Shown here one piece after another: positions 1-7,468 of a stretch of 17,201 nt of DNA; positions within the stretch are counted from its first letter, which is position 1, and each line of letters starts with the position of its first letter. The position numbers were made by a program, and so were the translations under genes. Source of the DNA: Planctomycetota bacterium (GTDB lineage Bacteria; Planctomycetota; UBA1135); contig JAQBVK010000010.1 in NCBI GenBank assembly GCA_027623585.1, positions 1 to 17,201 on the forward strand. Reading direction: 5' to 3'. The notes below the pieces were generated by a model. That model was not told where the DNA came from and ran no database searches. It saw nothing but the letters and a program-made list of their open reading frames with translations.

Positions 1-297
1 CGCAGCCGACTTGGGCTTGCGACCGGGCTTCTTCATGCCCTCGGTGAGGCCAACCTTGCGCAGGCGAGCCATCACTGCGCGCGGGTCAGCCTTCGCCAAC
101 TCTTCGACCCGAGCGCGCGCAGCAGCGCGCGGCTTGGTCAAACCCTTCTCCCACAGATACACCGTGTTCAGCCCGACGCCGACCATCAGGGCGAGCGCGG
201 TCTGTGAGAGGTTGTGCGTTTTCCGGATCCGCTTTACGAAAGCGGGAGACCAGCGGGCAGCTGCGCCGCGGGCGCTGGAGGCGGATTTCTTCTTCAT
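1..297 (-). CDS. XRE-type helix-turn-helix protein, 3' end outside the window
   Basis: Reading the minus strand from the ATG at 297 gives 99 residues with no stop before the left edge, so the C-terminus is missing. Residues about 19-60 look like a lambda-repressor/XRE helix-turn-helix: IRKTHNLSQTALALMVGV, then LNTVYLWEKG as the recognition helix and turn. A basic tail follows (KKPGRKPKSAA, residues 89-99), resembling an AT-hook core. The N-terminus is also lysine-rich (MKKKS). This suggests a small sequence-specific or chromatin-type DNA-binding protein; its target is unknown. An in-frame TGA lies 24 nt upstream of the ATG, which fixes the start closely; only a weak GACGAG stretch could serve as a ribosome site. 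The gene lies 67 nt downstream of the M16 protease on the same strand. The fold call is fairly secure; the regulatory role is inferred. Confidence 0.72.
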   Translation of the reverse strand, partial: MKKKSASSARGAAARWSPAFVKRIRKTHNLSQTALALMVGVGLNTVYLWEKGLTKPRAAARARVEELAKADPRAVMARLRKVGLTEGMKKPGRKPKSAA

Positions 298-364
298 GAT
301 TGATGTTTCTGGCTCGTCTCAGGGGTTGAGCGCGAGCTAGGCCAAAGAGTGTAGCGCCGCGACC

Positions 365-3211
365 TCACTCAGGCATCACCACCAAAAGACTTGCGGCCTC
401 CGCGGCCAAATAGCGCGCCGCCAGTTCGGTGATCCTTTCGGGTCCCAGATGCTGGTAGAAATCGATCACCGTCCGCGGATTGTCCAGCGTGGCCGGCTCG
501 GACTGCGCCTGAGCGAGCTCACGCAGCCAATAATCATTGGCTCGGCGCTGATCTCGCACCTGACTGATCACGGGCGCCGCCAAGCGAGTGATTTCCTCCG
601 CGGTGACCCCCTCGGCAGCCAGAGTCGCCGCTACCTGACGGCAGGCCGCCACCAGCTCGTTCACTCCGCCCGGCGCGCCGCTCGCGTCGACCAGCAAGAT
701 GCCGAGACCGTCGAAGACGCGAGAGACGTCTACGGCGGCGCTCGGCGAGTAGGCGGCGCCGAGCCGTTCGCGCACTTCGAGCCGCAGCCGGTCGTTGACG
801 ACCTGCCCGAGCATGCTCAGATTGCGGCGCAACTCCGGATCGTTGCCATCGGTCAACGGGAAGAACAGGAAGACTTGCGCCTTGGGATCGGCCGTGGTCA
901 CCGAGCTCCGCAGTTCGAGCCCGTGCGGCAATGCCGGCACCTTGCGCCGCGAAAGGTTCAGTTCGGCCGCGCGCCGTGTCGGCAGCGCGCCCACCGTGCG
1001 CGCAGCGGCGGCGATCACGGCTTCGGGATCGAGATCGCCGACGATGGTGAGTTCGATCGGACCGTTCGCCCACTGCGGGGCGATCAACGCGGCGCTCTCC
1101 GCCATGCGCGCCTGCTCCATCACCTCGAAGGGCGGCAGCGGACCGAGCTGACCGAAGAAATTCAGCCGATAATCGCCACTCAGATATTCCGGGAGGAACT
1201 CGGTCAGCAGCGGTCCGATGGGATTGCTGCGCAGAGCTTGGCGGATCAACGGAATCTGCTTCTGGAACAGTTGCAATCCTTCCTCACGCCATCCGGGATG
1301 CTGAAGGTGCGCGCAGAACAGCTCCAACTGCAGCAGTAGATCTTCCGCCGTCGTTGCGCCGGCGAACTCGAAGTGGTCGGCTTCGATGCCGACGCCCCAG
1401 CCGACCTGCCGCCCCGCGAACATGCGCCGTAGGTCGTCCGCGGAATGCGCTTCGAGGCCGCCTTGCGCGAGTCCTGCGGCCCCCGCCGCAAGCGTGAGAA
1501 CTTGATCACGGTCGTAGGCGAGGAATCCTTCGCCAACGCGCGCATTCATCAAGATCTGTCGCTCGGAAAAGTCCGTGCGCTTGAGGTTCAGCAGCACTCC
1601 ATTCGCAAAACTCACCGACCAGAAGTCCAGATCTTCGACCAGAACCCGCTTCACGACCTCCCCCGCCTGCGCGGCGTCGGAATTGTAGGCAAACTCGGCT
1701 CGCGCCATCTCGGCGGGCTTCTCGGGCTTCGCAGCTCGGCTCTTTTCGTACAGCACCTCGAGATGCTCGGTATCGCGCATCAGTTCGACGGGGCCGGTGA
1801 GCACCAAGGACGCTTCCCCACCCTTCCAGAGGGCGCGCAAGGCTTCGAGGCACTGCTCGGCGGTGGCTTCCGCGATGGTTTGGCGCAGCAGCGCGCGATG
1901 CGCGGCGGCGGTGAGCGGGACCTCGCCTTCCTCCACCGCGCGCAGGATCGCCTCGCGCAAGCGCGCGCTAGGCGCGGTTGCCTCGCGTTCTACCGCTTCG
2001 TCGAGCGCGCGCAGCCAATCGGCGCGGACTTCTTCGATTTCGGCGTCCTGGAAGCCCCAATTCAGAGCCGCGCGGAGGTCGAGGTGCGCGGCTCGGAAGG
2101 CATCCTCCCACGCGTCGGGAGACGCGACCACGCTCAACTGGCCGCCTTCCCAAACTTTCAGTCCGTCGAGCGCTCCGACGGCCGCGCCTAGATACGGAGT
2201 CTCCGCCAACTTGACTTTTTCCTGAAAGCGCAAGTTGAGCATGGTCAATGCCATGCCCTCGAGCGCCGAGTGGATGCGCTCCGCCGCGTCATCCGGGTGA
2301 TGCGCCCAAGGCCTGAGCATCGCCAGCGTGACGCGTGCCTGCGGGAGATCGGCTTCATGTACCGCGAAGAATCGCTCCGCCGATGCCGCCTTTCCGGCAA
2401 GCGGCTCCAACTGCAGCGGCTCCGTCGGCGCGCGCAGGTCTGCGAAGATTTCGCGCACCAGCGGCTCCGGGTCCAGACCGTTCAGATCTCCGACCACCAC
2501 CACCGTCATCTGCTCGGGGCGGTACCAACGCTCGTAGAAAGCGCGCACCCTTCCGGCGTCGAAAGCCTCTCGGTCCTCACGGACTCCGATCGGCAGCCGT
2601 TCGGCGAGTCGTGAGCCGGCGTATTGGCGGCGCAACTCTTCGAGCCCAGCGCGCATCGCAGGAGAGTCGCGCTCGCGCTCTTCGCCGTCGATCACGCCTT
2701 TCTCCGCCTGAACTTCCTCGTCGGCAAGCAGCATCCCGTCGGCGAAGTTGCGCAGCACGAGCAAGCCTTCGCGCAGCGCATCCGCGTCGTTGGCGGGCAG
2801 GTCGAGCTTGTAGACGGTTTCCGAGAAGCCGGTGTGCGCGTTGGTGTCCGCGCCGAAACTCATGCCGCGTTCCTGGAACCACTCGATCAGAGTGCCGGCC
2901 GGGAAGTCGCGCAGGCCGTTGAAAGCCATGTGCTCGAGGAAATGCGCGATGCCGCGCTCGCCCGCTTCCTCGGCGAGGCTTCCGACGTCCACGTGGAGGC
3001 GCAGATAAACGCGCTCCTTCGGCTCGCGGTTCTCCGCCCAAGCCAGGCGCAGTCCGCCGTCGAGAAGGCGCCACTGGATGCGCGCGTCGGCGGTGAGGTC
3101 GGAGCCGTCGTGGCGCCAGGGGCGCGCCTGCCCGGCCGACAGAACCGGATCTTGCGCGAGGATCGCGCCGGCAAACAGAAAAAGTACAGGGATCGCGACG
3201 CGCAAGCGCAT
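365..3211 (-). CDS. Secreted M16 (PqqL-like) zinc metalloprotease
   Basis: This 948-residue protein begins with a Sec signal peptide (MRLRVAIPVLFLFAGAILAQ), so it should act in the periplasm or outside the cell. The inverted zinc motif HFLEH is at residues 90-94, in the context AHFLEHMAFNG typical of PqqL-like M16 proteases. EKGVIDGE at 170-177 supplies the conserved glutamates, spaced from HFLEH as in PqqL. NAHTGFSETVYKLDLP at about 124-139 is also characteristic. A first M16_C-like domain starts near 220 (RAFYERWYRPEQMTVVVVGD). The second, non-catalytic half covers about 525-948 and includes RLEVRERLGAAYSP (810-823), the usual C-terminal substrate-binding element. The length fits a two-halved, clam-shell M16 enzyme. 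It starts 22 nt after the diguanylate cyclase stop and is probably co-transcribed with it. The substrate is unknown; family members degrade peptides. No clear ribosome site precedes the ATG. Confidence 0.93.
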   Translation of the reverse strand: MRLRVAIPVLFLFAGAILAQDPVLSAGQARPWRHDGSDLTADARIQWRLLDGGLRLAWAENREPKERVYLRLHVDVGSLAEEAGERGIAHFLEHMAFNGLRDFPAGTLIEWFQERGMSFGADTNAHTGFSETVYKLDLPANDADALREGLLVLRNFADGMLLADEEVQAEKGVIDGEERERDSPAMRAGLEELRRQYAGSRLAERLPIGVREDREAFDAGRVRAFYERWYRPEQMTVVVVGDLNGLDPEPLVREIFADLRAPTEPLQLEPLAGKAASAERFFAVHEADLPQARVTLAMLRPWAHHPDDAAERIHSALEGMALTMLNLRFQEKVKLAETPYLGAAVGALDGLKVWEGGQLSVVASPDAWEDAFRAAHLDLRAALNWGFQDAEIEEVRADWLRALDEAVEREATAPSARLREAILRAVEEGEVPLTAAAHRALLRQTIAEATAEQCLEALRALWKGGEASLVLTGPVELMRDTEHLEVLYEKSRAAKPEKPAEMARAEFAYNSDAAQAGEVVKRVLVEDLDFWSVSFANGVLLNLKRTDFSERQILMNARVGEGFLAYDRDQVLTLAAGAAGLAQGGLEAHSADDLRRMFAGRQVGWGVGIEADHFEFAGATTAEDLLLQLELFCAHLQHPGWREEGLQLFQKQIPLIRQALRSNPIGPLLTEFLPEYLSGDYRLNFFGQLGPLPPFEVMEQARMAESAALIAPQWANGPIELTIVGDLDPEAVIAAAARTVGALPTRRAAELNLSRRKVPALPHGLELRSSVTTADPKAQVFLFFPLTDGNDPELRRNLSMLGQVVNDRLRLEVRERLGAAYSPSAAVDVSRVFDGLGILLVDASGAPGGVNELVAACRQVAATLAAEGVTAEEITRLAAPVISQVRDQRRANDYWLRELAQAQSEPATLDNPRTVIDFYQHLGPERITELAARYLAAEAASLLVVMPE

Positions 3212-3233
3212 CGGCGAATCTTAAACACGCCGC

Positions 3234-4613
3234 TCAGGCCGCAGAATGCATGCGGCCTCTCCCGTCACGCTTCGCTCGATAGAGCGCGGTGTCGGCGGCT
3301 GCCATGAGGTCTTCGAAGCGCTCCATGCCGCTGGCGGGCAAAGTCGCGAGGCCGACCGAGACTCCGGGCATGCGTTCCATCGGCGGCAGCACCTCGCGGA
3401 TGTGCGCCTCGGCGGTGTCGCGCAAGCGCTGGATCAGGGTGAGCGCGCCGGCGCCGTCGGTATGCGTCATCAAGATCGCGAATTCGTCGCCGCCGAGGCG
3501 CGCGACCAAATCCGATTGGCGCACCGAGGAATGCAGGTAGGTCGCAAACACTTGCAACAAGCGGTCCCCGGCCGGATGGCCGAGCGTGTCGTTCACTTCC
3601 TTGAACCAGTCGAGGTCGAACAGCGCCACTCCCAATGGATAGTCGTAGCGCTTGGCGCGCGCGAACTCCTGGGTCGCGAAGCGATCGAAGGCGCGGCGGT
3701 TCAACACGCCGGTCAAAGCGTCACGCAGCGCAATCTCCTCGACGCGCCTCCAGACTTCGTCGGCCGCGCCGATCTGCCGGTTGCGGTCGAGAGTCTCGCG
3801 CAGAGAAGTCGTGAGAGCATGCAAGGGGGTTCCGACCGCGTCGAAGACTGGCAGCTCCGGGGCGTGTTCGTGGAGCGCGGCGCACTGCTCACGCACCACG
3901 GGATCCGCGAGATCGCCGAGCAGGACGACCGCATCGAGCTCGGAGGCCGCGGCGGCGCGCAGCAAGTTGCGCGGAGTCTCGCGCGCGACGCCGGCCGAGC
4001 CGCGCAGGTCCAGGCTCGCAAATAGGTCGGCGAAGTGACGCGAAGCCTTGCGCACCGCGCGGAAAGGGCGATGGAGTTCCTCCGGCAGTCTGGCGAGGCT
4101 CTCGTCGTCGAGCGCGGCGCACCAACGCAACGCGCCAAGCGGATACTCAAGGTCGCTGAGCGTGGCGCCGAGCAAGTCGAGTAGCAAGGCGTTGCGGTCG
4201 CCGCGCGCGCGCTCCTCGGCTTCGGCTGCGGGTTGACTCCAGTCGTTGAACTGCGCCAGCAGGAAGCGCGTGCCGTCGCGATCGCTCCAGAGATTGACGC
4301 GCAACCGTGCCGGTTTGACGCCGTCATCGTCGGTGCGCAGGTGGAGCCGACAATCGGCGCCGGAACTCGAAACGGCGCGCACCAACAGATCGTCGAGCGG
4401 GCCGGCATGTTCGGAGCGGTCGCGCAGCACGGCGACGAGCTCCAGCCCGATCGGGTCAGCCAGACAGCGGAACCAGCGACGCGCCGCAGCATTGGCGAAC
4501 AAAACTCCCCCCCGCTCGTCGGCGAGGAGGATGGGCTCCGGCAAGGCATCCCATAGACTGAGGGCCGGAGATACGGAGGTGGCGCCAGTGTCGGCGCGAG
4601 TCGAGGACTTCAT
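3234..4613 (-). CDS. Diguanylate cyclase with PAS-like and degenerate kinase-like input region
   Basis: This 459-residue protein should make cyclic di-GMP from two GTP. The C-terminal GGDEF domain (about 298-459) has RDALTGVLNRR, FDLDWFKEVND, the active-site GGDEF (374-378) and an RQSD inhibitory I-site (365-368) five residues before it, so product inhibition is expected. Residues about 18-125 look PAS-like (WDALPEPILLADERGGVLFAN). Residues about 143-225 resemble a histidine-kinase dimerisation helix pair, but the position expected for the phospho-histidine is S153 (LSDLEYPLG). Residues about 224-270 resemble part of a receiver domain without the phospho-aspartate. No signal peptide or membrane segment is seen, so it is probably cytoplasmic. 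I chose the ATG at 4613: the longer frame opens only with TTG at 4673 and would overlap a plausible promoter. It is upstream of, and likely co-transcribed with, the M16 protease. Confidence 0.92.
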   Translation of the reverse strand: MKSSTRADTGATSVSPALSLWDALPEPILLADERGGVLFANAAARRWFRCLADPIGLELVAVLRDRSEHAGPLDDLLVRAVSSSGADCRLHLRTDDDGVKPARLRVNLWSDRDGTRFLLAQFNDWSQPAAEAEERARGDRNALLLDLLGATLSDLEYPLGALRWCAALDDESLARLPEELHRPFRAVRKASRHFADLFASLDLRGSAGVARETPRNLLRAAAASELDAVVLLGDLADPVVREQCAALHEHAPELPVFDAVGTPLHALTTSLRETLDRNRQIGAADEVWRRVEEIALRDALTGVLNRRAFDRFATQEFARAKRYDYPLGVALFDLDWFKEVNDTLGHPAGDRLLQVFATYLHSSVRQSDLVARLGGDEFAILMTHTDGAGALTLIQRLRDTAEAHIREVLPPMERMPGVSVGLATLPASGMERFEDLMAAADTALYRAKRDGRGRMHSAA

Positions 4614-4642
4614 GGTGAGCCGAAAGAGAGGATGAACCGAGC

Positions 4643-4673
4643 AGTATAGGCGCCACCGGCGGCTCGGTTGCAA
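4643..4673 (-). promoter_or_regulatory. Possible sigma70-like promoter for the diguanylate cyclase gene
   Basis: On the minus strand TTGCAA (4668-4673) is followed after 19 nt by TATACT (4643-4648), a good -10 match. Transcription would start near 4636, about 23 nt before the ATG at 4613. The spacer is 2 nt longer than ideal, so this is a weak call from sequence alone. Confidence 0.35.
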
Positions 4674-4698
4674 AAGAGGCGCGAGGTCGCGCTATCCT
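4668..4698 (+). promoter_or_regulatory. Possible divergent promoter for the small secreted-protein gene
   Basis: The palindrome TTGCAA (4668-4673) also reads as a -35 element on the plus strand, with TATCCT (4693-4698) 19 nt downstream. The -10 ends only 6 nt before the ATG at 4705, which would give an almost leaderless mRNA. This is consistent with the absence of a clear Shine-Dalgarno sequence. It is speculative. Confidence 0.28.
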
Positions 4699-4704
4699 TC
4701 GAGC

Positions 4705-5259
4705 ATGGCTCATGCGCGCACCTTCGCAGTTCTCGCGTGCTTCGCTCTGAGTGCAACTTCCTGCGCGCAGCCGGGACAACCTGCAGCGCTCGCGCGCGCC
4801 GATCACAGTTTGTTCTGGAGCGAGAGCGGCGCAGAGATCAGGTTGGTCGTCGGCGCCAACGGCGGAACTTGGCAGCATGGCGAGCTCGACGCGGCACTCT
4901 ACCCCGAACTCGCCAAAGCATGGACGCTTGGACAAACTCCGCGTGTGCCTTTGTTCGGACGCGACCCGGGCGTGCAGTTGCGGGCGCTCGACGCGTTTCC
5001 GCCGCAACAACCGGGCGGAGCGTGGCGGCTGCGGGCGAAAGCGCTCTCCGCGTATCCGATTCGCATCACCGTGCTCGCCGACCAAGGCGGGATCCTCACG
5101 CCGGCCGGCGCAGCGGAGTCCGAGATGTGGAACCGCCGATCTCACTTCGCGCGCGCGGACGCCGTGGTGCGAATTCCCGAAGGCGCTCTCGTCGCGGTGC
5201 GAGTCGAAGGCGCCTATCAGGCCTTCGAGTCCTTGCTGCGGCTCTACACCGCGCCCTGA
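4705..5259 (+). CDS. Small secreted protein or lipoprotein, function unknown
   Basis: The 184-residue product starts with a hydrophobic export signal (MAHARTFAVLACFALSATSC). Cys20 could be lipidated, but the lipobox is imperfect (A at -3 instead of L), and cleavage by signal peptidase I after SCA is an alternative. The mature part is mainly beta-like with few landmarks: FWSESGAEIRLVVGANGG (37-54), a proline-rich stretch near 99-103, and a C-terminal RIPEGALVAVRVEGAYQAF (156-174). I do not recognise a family. It is transcribed away from the diguanylate cyclase across a 91-nt gap. It converges with the M1 peptidase gene, the two stops being separated by 12 nt. Its codon and base composition match the neighbours, so it looks like a genuine lineage gene. 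The role is unknown; location in the envelope is inferred from the signal. Confidence 0.78.
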   Translation: MAHARTFAVLACFALSATSCAQPGQPAALARADHSLFWSESGAEIRLVVGANGGTWQHGELDAALYPELAKAWTLGQTPRVPLFGRDPGVQLRALDAFPPQQPGGAWRLRAKALSAYPIRITVLADQGGILTPAGAAESEMWNRRSHFARADAVVRIPEGALVAVRVEGAYQAFESLLRLYTAP

Positions 5260-5271
5260 GCCCCGCGTTCT

Positions 5272-6834
5272 TCAGCGCGCTTCGAACAGAAGTTTCACGC
5301 GCGGATCCAACTCCAAGGCCGACCAGCCGGCGTCGAGCGGGACTTCGGTGCGCGCCGCGCTGACCTGAATCCGGCGGGTCTGCGCCGCGCCGCTCGCATC
5401 CTTCCACGCGAGCTCCAAAGGAAAGCGGAAGGGATCTCCTGCTTGCACCTGCAGGATCGCGACTCCGCCATCGAAGGGCTCGACCTGCAAGGTCGGGCAG
5501 TTCGGCAGTTCCAGCCACTGTGTGAAGAACCACGCTAGATCGCGCTCCGCCTTGGCCTCGACCGCCGCGCGCAGCGTGTCCGTGATGGTGACGCCGCCGC
5601 GATGCTCCTGATACCAAGCCGAGATGCCGCCGAAGAAGGCCTCATCCCCCACTTCGTCGCGCAGCATGTGCAGCACCCACGATCCCTTTTGATAGGTGTT
5701 CGAAGAGTTGCTCTGGAACAGCGCGTCCGGGAACGGATAGTCCTTCCAGATCACGGGCAGCCGCCGTGCATTGCGGCCGCGCAGCCACGCGCGACGCGCG
5801 CCGGCGAGATGGCTCTCGAGCGGCAAACCACCCGACTCCGCGTGCAACCAAGGGCCGAAGTAGGAAGCGAATCCTTCCGAGATCCAGGCGTGCTCCCAAC
5901 TCGCGTAGCCGACGCCGTCCCCGAACCACATGTGCACGAATTCGTGGGCGAGGGTGCCGACGCCGCGATCGCCTCGACGGTAGATGTTCTCCTCGAGCCA
6001 CACGTTGCCTGGATACTCGACGCCGCCCCAGCGCGTCGGCACCTGCGCAGTGGTGTACTTCTCCCACGCGTAGGGTCCGAAAGTCCGCTCCATCGTCTTC
6101 ATCCACTCGGCGTGATGTCCGAGCCCTTCGGCCGCGATCTCGAGATCTGCGGCGTAGACGTAGTGCGGACGCAAGCGCGGATCGCCGGCTTCTGGCACGC
6201 GCTCCCACGGTCCGGCGGCGAACGCGAACAAGGTCGGCGGAAGATCGGCGCGAGTCTCGCCGACGAAGCTGCGGGTCGCGTCCGATTCATTCGTCGTCTC
6301 ACGCCAGTCCCCGGCTCCGATCGCTTCGATGCCGCGCGGTACGCGCAACTCGATGCGCCAAGACGCGCGATCGCCCACGAAGTCCTCGCAGGGCAGCCAA
6401 TGGCGGGTGTTGGTGCCGAAAGGGTCCGCGACCAGGAAGCGCGCGCCGTCGCGACTCTCCGCGAACACCAGGCCGAGTTCGGGCAGGCCCTCCATGCGCG
6501 CGACCACGGTGACTTCTTCCCCAGCGGCGGCTTCGCGCCCGAGCGCCACGATCACCTGATGAACGGTGCGCGCCGCCTCGAGTGCGTTGCCGGCCGGATC
6601 TTCGAAGCGGACGCTCCAGTTCTCACTCGGGCGCAAGTCGAGACGCAGGGAGCGGGAGGCCCGGGCCAGCTTCACCGTGATGCGCGCGCTTCCGGAGAGC
6701 CACGCGCGATCGAAATCGGCGTCGAAACTGAGTTCGTAGCGCAGCGCGTCCTGCTCGTCGTAACCGGTCCAGACCGGAGACGTCGCGGGCTCCTGCAGAA
6801 AAACTAGGGAGAGGATCAGGAGCACGGGCGCCAT
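5272..6834 (-). CDS. Secreted M1-family metallo-aminopeptidase
   Basis: This 520-residue protein has a short export signal (MAPVLLILSLVFLQEPA) and the gluzincin zinc site HEFVH (297-301) followed after exactly 18 residues by E320 (AWISEGFASYF), the M1 pattern HExxH-x18-E. WGGVEYPG (269-276) occupies the place of the GxMEN substrate-binding loop. The tyrosine of NTYQKGSWVLHML (Y381) matches the catalytic tyrosine. An N-terminal beta-sandwich domain covers about 25-210. It is shorter than the roughly 850-residue M1 enzymes because the large C-terminal helical domain is absent; only a small beta-like tail follows the catalytic domain from about 446. It probably removes N-terminal residues from peptides in the periplasm. 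The start lies 4 nt after the lytic transglycosylase stop, so it is the last gene of the recG operon. Confidence 0.93.
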   Translation of the reverse strand: MAPVLLILSLVFLQEPATSPVWTGYDEQDALRYELSFDADFDRAWLSGSARITVKLARASRSLRLDLRPSENWSVRFEDPAGNALEAARTVHQVIVALGREAAAGEEVTVVARMEGLPELGLVFAESRDGARFLVADPFGTNTRHWLPCEDFVGDRASWRIELRVPRGIEAIGAGDWRETTNESDATRSFVGETRADLPPTLFAFAAGPWERVPEAGDPRLRPHYVYAADLEIAAEGLGHHAEWMKTMERTFGPYAWEKYTTAQVPTRWGGVEYPGNVWLEENIYRRGDRGVGTLAHEFVHMWFGDGVGYASWEHAWISEGFASYFGPWLHAESGGLPLESHLAGARRAWLRGRNARRLPVIWKDYPFPDALFQSNSSNTYQKGSWVLHMLRDEVGDEAFFGGISAWYQEHRGGVTITDTLRAAVEAKAERDLAWFFTQWLELPNCPTLQVEPFDGGVAILQVQAGDPFRFPLELAWKDASGAAQTRRIQVSAARTEVPLDAGWSALELDPRVKLLFEAR

Positions 6835-6838
6835 GAGT

Positions 6839-7468
6839 CTAATCGCTCTCGGCCTCGCGCCATGCTCGCGTCACGCCTTCGCGATCGCGAGCGCGCAACT
6901 GCTCGGCGGCCCCGCGCACCTGTTCGCAGTAGCGCCAGAGGCCTGGACCCTCCACGGCGCGCAGTTCCGCGAGCCACTCCGCGGCTCCGCCGGCTCGCGC
7001 AATCTCGCGCGTGACGCGGCCTGGCCCCACGCGGTAGCACAAGAGCCCGAGATCGACGTCGCCCCGCATCCGCTCGACGTGCTTCGCGAGATAGGCGGCG
7101 CCGAGCCGCAAGTTCTCGGCCGGAGAAAAAGGCGGGGCTCCTCCGATGCCGAGTTGGGCGGCCATCTCGCGCGCGGTGACGTCCTTCAATTGACACAAGC
7201 CGCGCGCGTCGGCCGAAGAGACCGCAGCAGCATCGCCGCGCGACTCGGAGTACACCAGGCCGCCGAGTAAATAGGGATCGATTTCGCTTTCGCGCGCGGC
7301 GGCGAGGATCTCCGGCGCCCAGGATTCGACGCGCTCCCAAGCCGCCTGTTGTTCACCCCACCTCGCGCTGACCAGCATGACGAGCGCGAGCAAAACTGCC
7401 GCGCCGAAAAGCCCGGCGCGCGTGCGCGCACTGAGTCGGGCGCCTAACCGTCCAGCCACGCGCGCCAC
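6839..7468 (-). CDS. Membrane-anchored SLT-type lytic transglycosylase
   Basis: The 209-residue product has one N-terminal membrane segment (about 20-35, LFGAAVLLALVMLVSA) and an SLT/goose-lysozyme-like domain (about 48-205). It should cleave peptidoglycan glycan strands in the periplasm. E75 in LVYSESRGD is the expected catalytic glutamate. ADARGLCQL (86-94) corresponds to the usual GLMQ motif and CYRVGPG (144-150) to the usual AYNAGPG, both changed to cysteine-containing versions. The start is GTG at 7468, overlapping the upstream HEAT gene by 25 nt. A GTG three codons later is possible; an ATG at 7378 would remove most of the membrane anchor and is less likely. It is followed after 4 nt by the M1 peptidase gene. 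Confidence 0.87.
   Translation of the reverse strand: MARVAGRLGARLSARTRAGLFGAAVLLALVMLVSARWGEQQAAWERVESWAPEILAAARESEIDPYLLGGLVYSESRGDAAAVSSADARGLCQLKDVTAREMAAQLGIGGAPPFSPAENLRLGAAYLAKHVERMRGDVDLGLLCYRVGPGRVTREIARAGGAAEWLAELRAVEGPGLWRYCEQVRGAAEQLRARDREGVTRAWREAESD

Noticed and set aside
11..340. A 109-residue open frame on the plus strand at the left edge
   Set aside because: It is the antisense shadow of the HTH gene read on the minus strand; its product is low-complexity Arg/Ala/Ser with no domain.
5260..5271. A shared terminator between the convergent secreted-protein and M1 genes
   Set aside because: The gap is only 12 nt and shows no stable stem followed by a T-tract on either strand.
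5602..6807. A 401-residue plus-strand open frame opposite the M1 peptidase
   Set aside because: The minus strand encodes a complete M1 active site; the antisense product is Arg/Ala/Gly-rich with no motif, as expected from high-GC codon bias.
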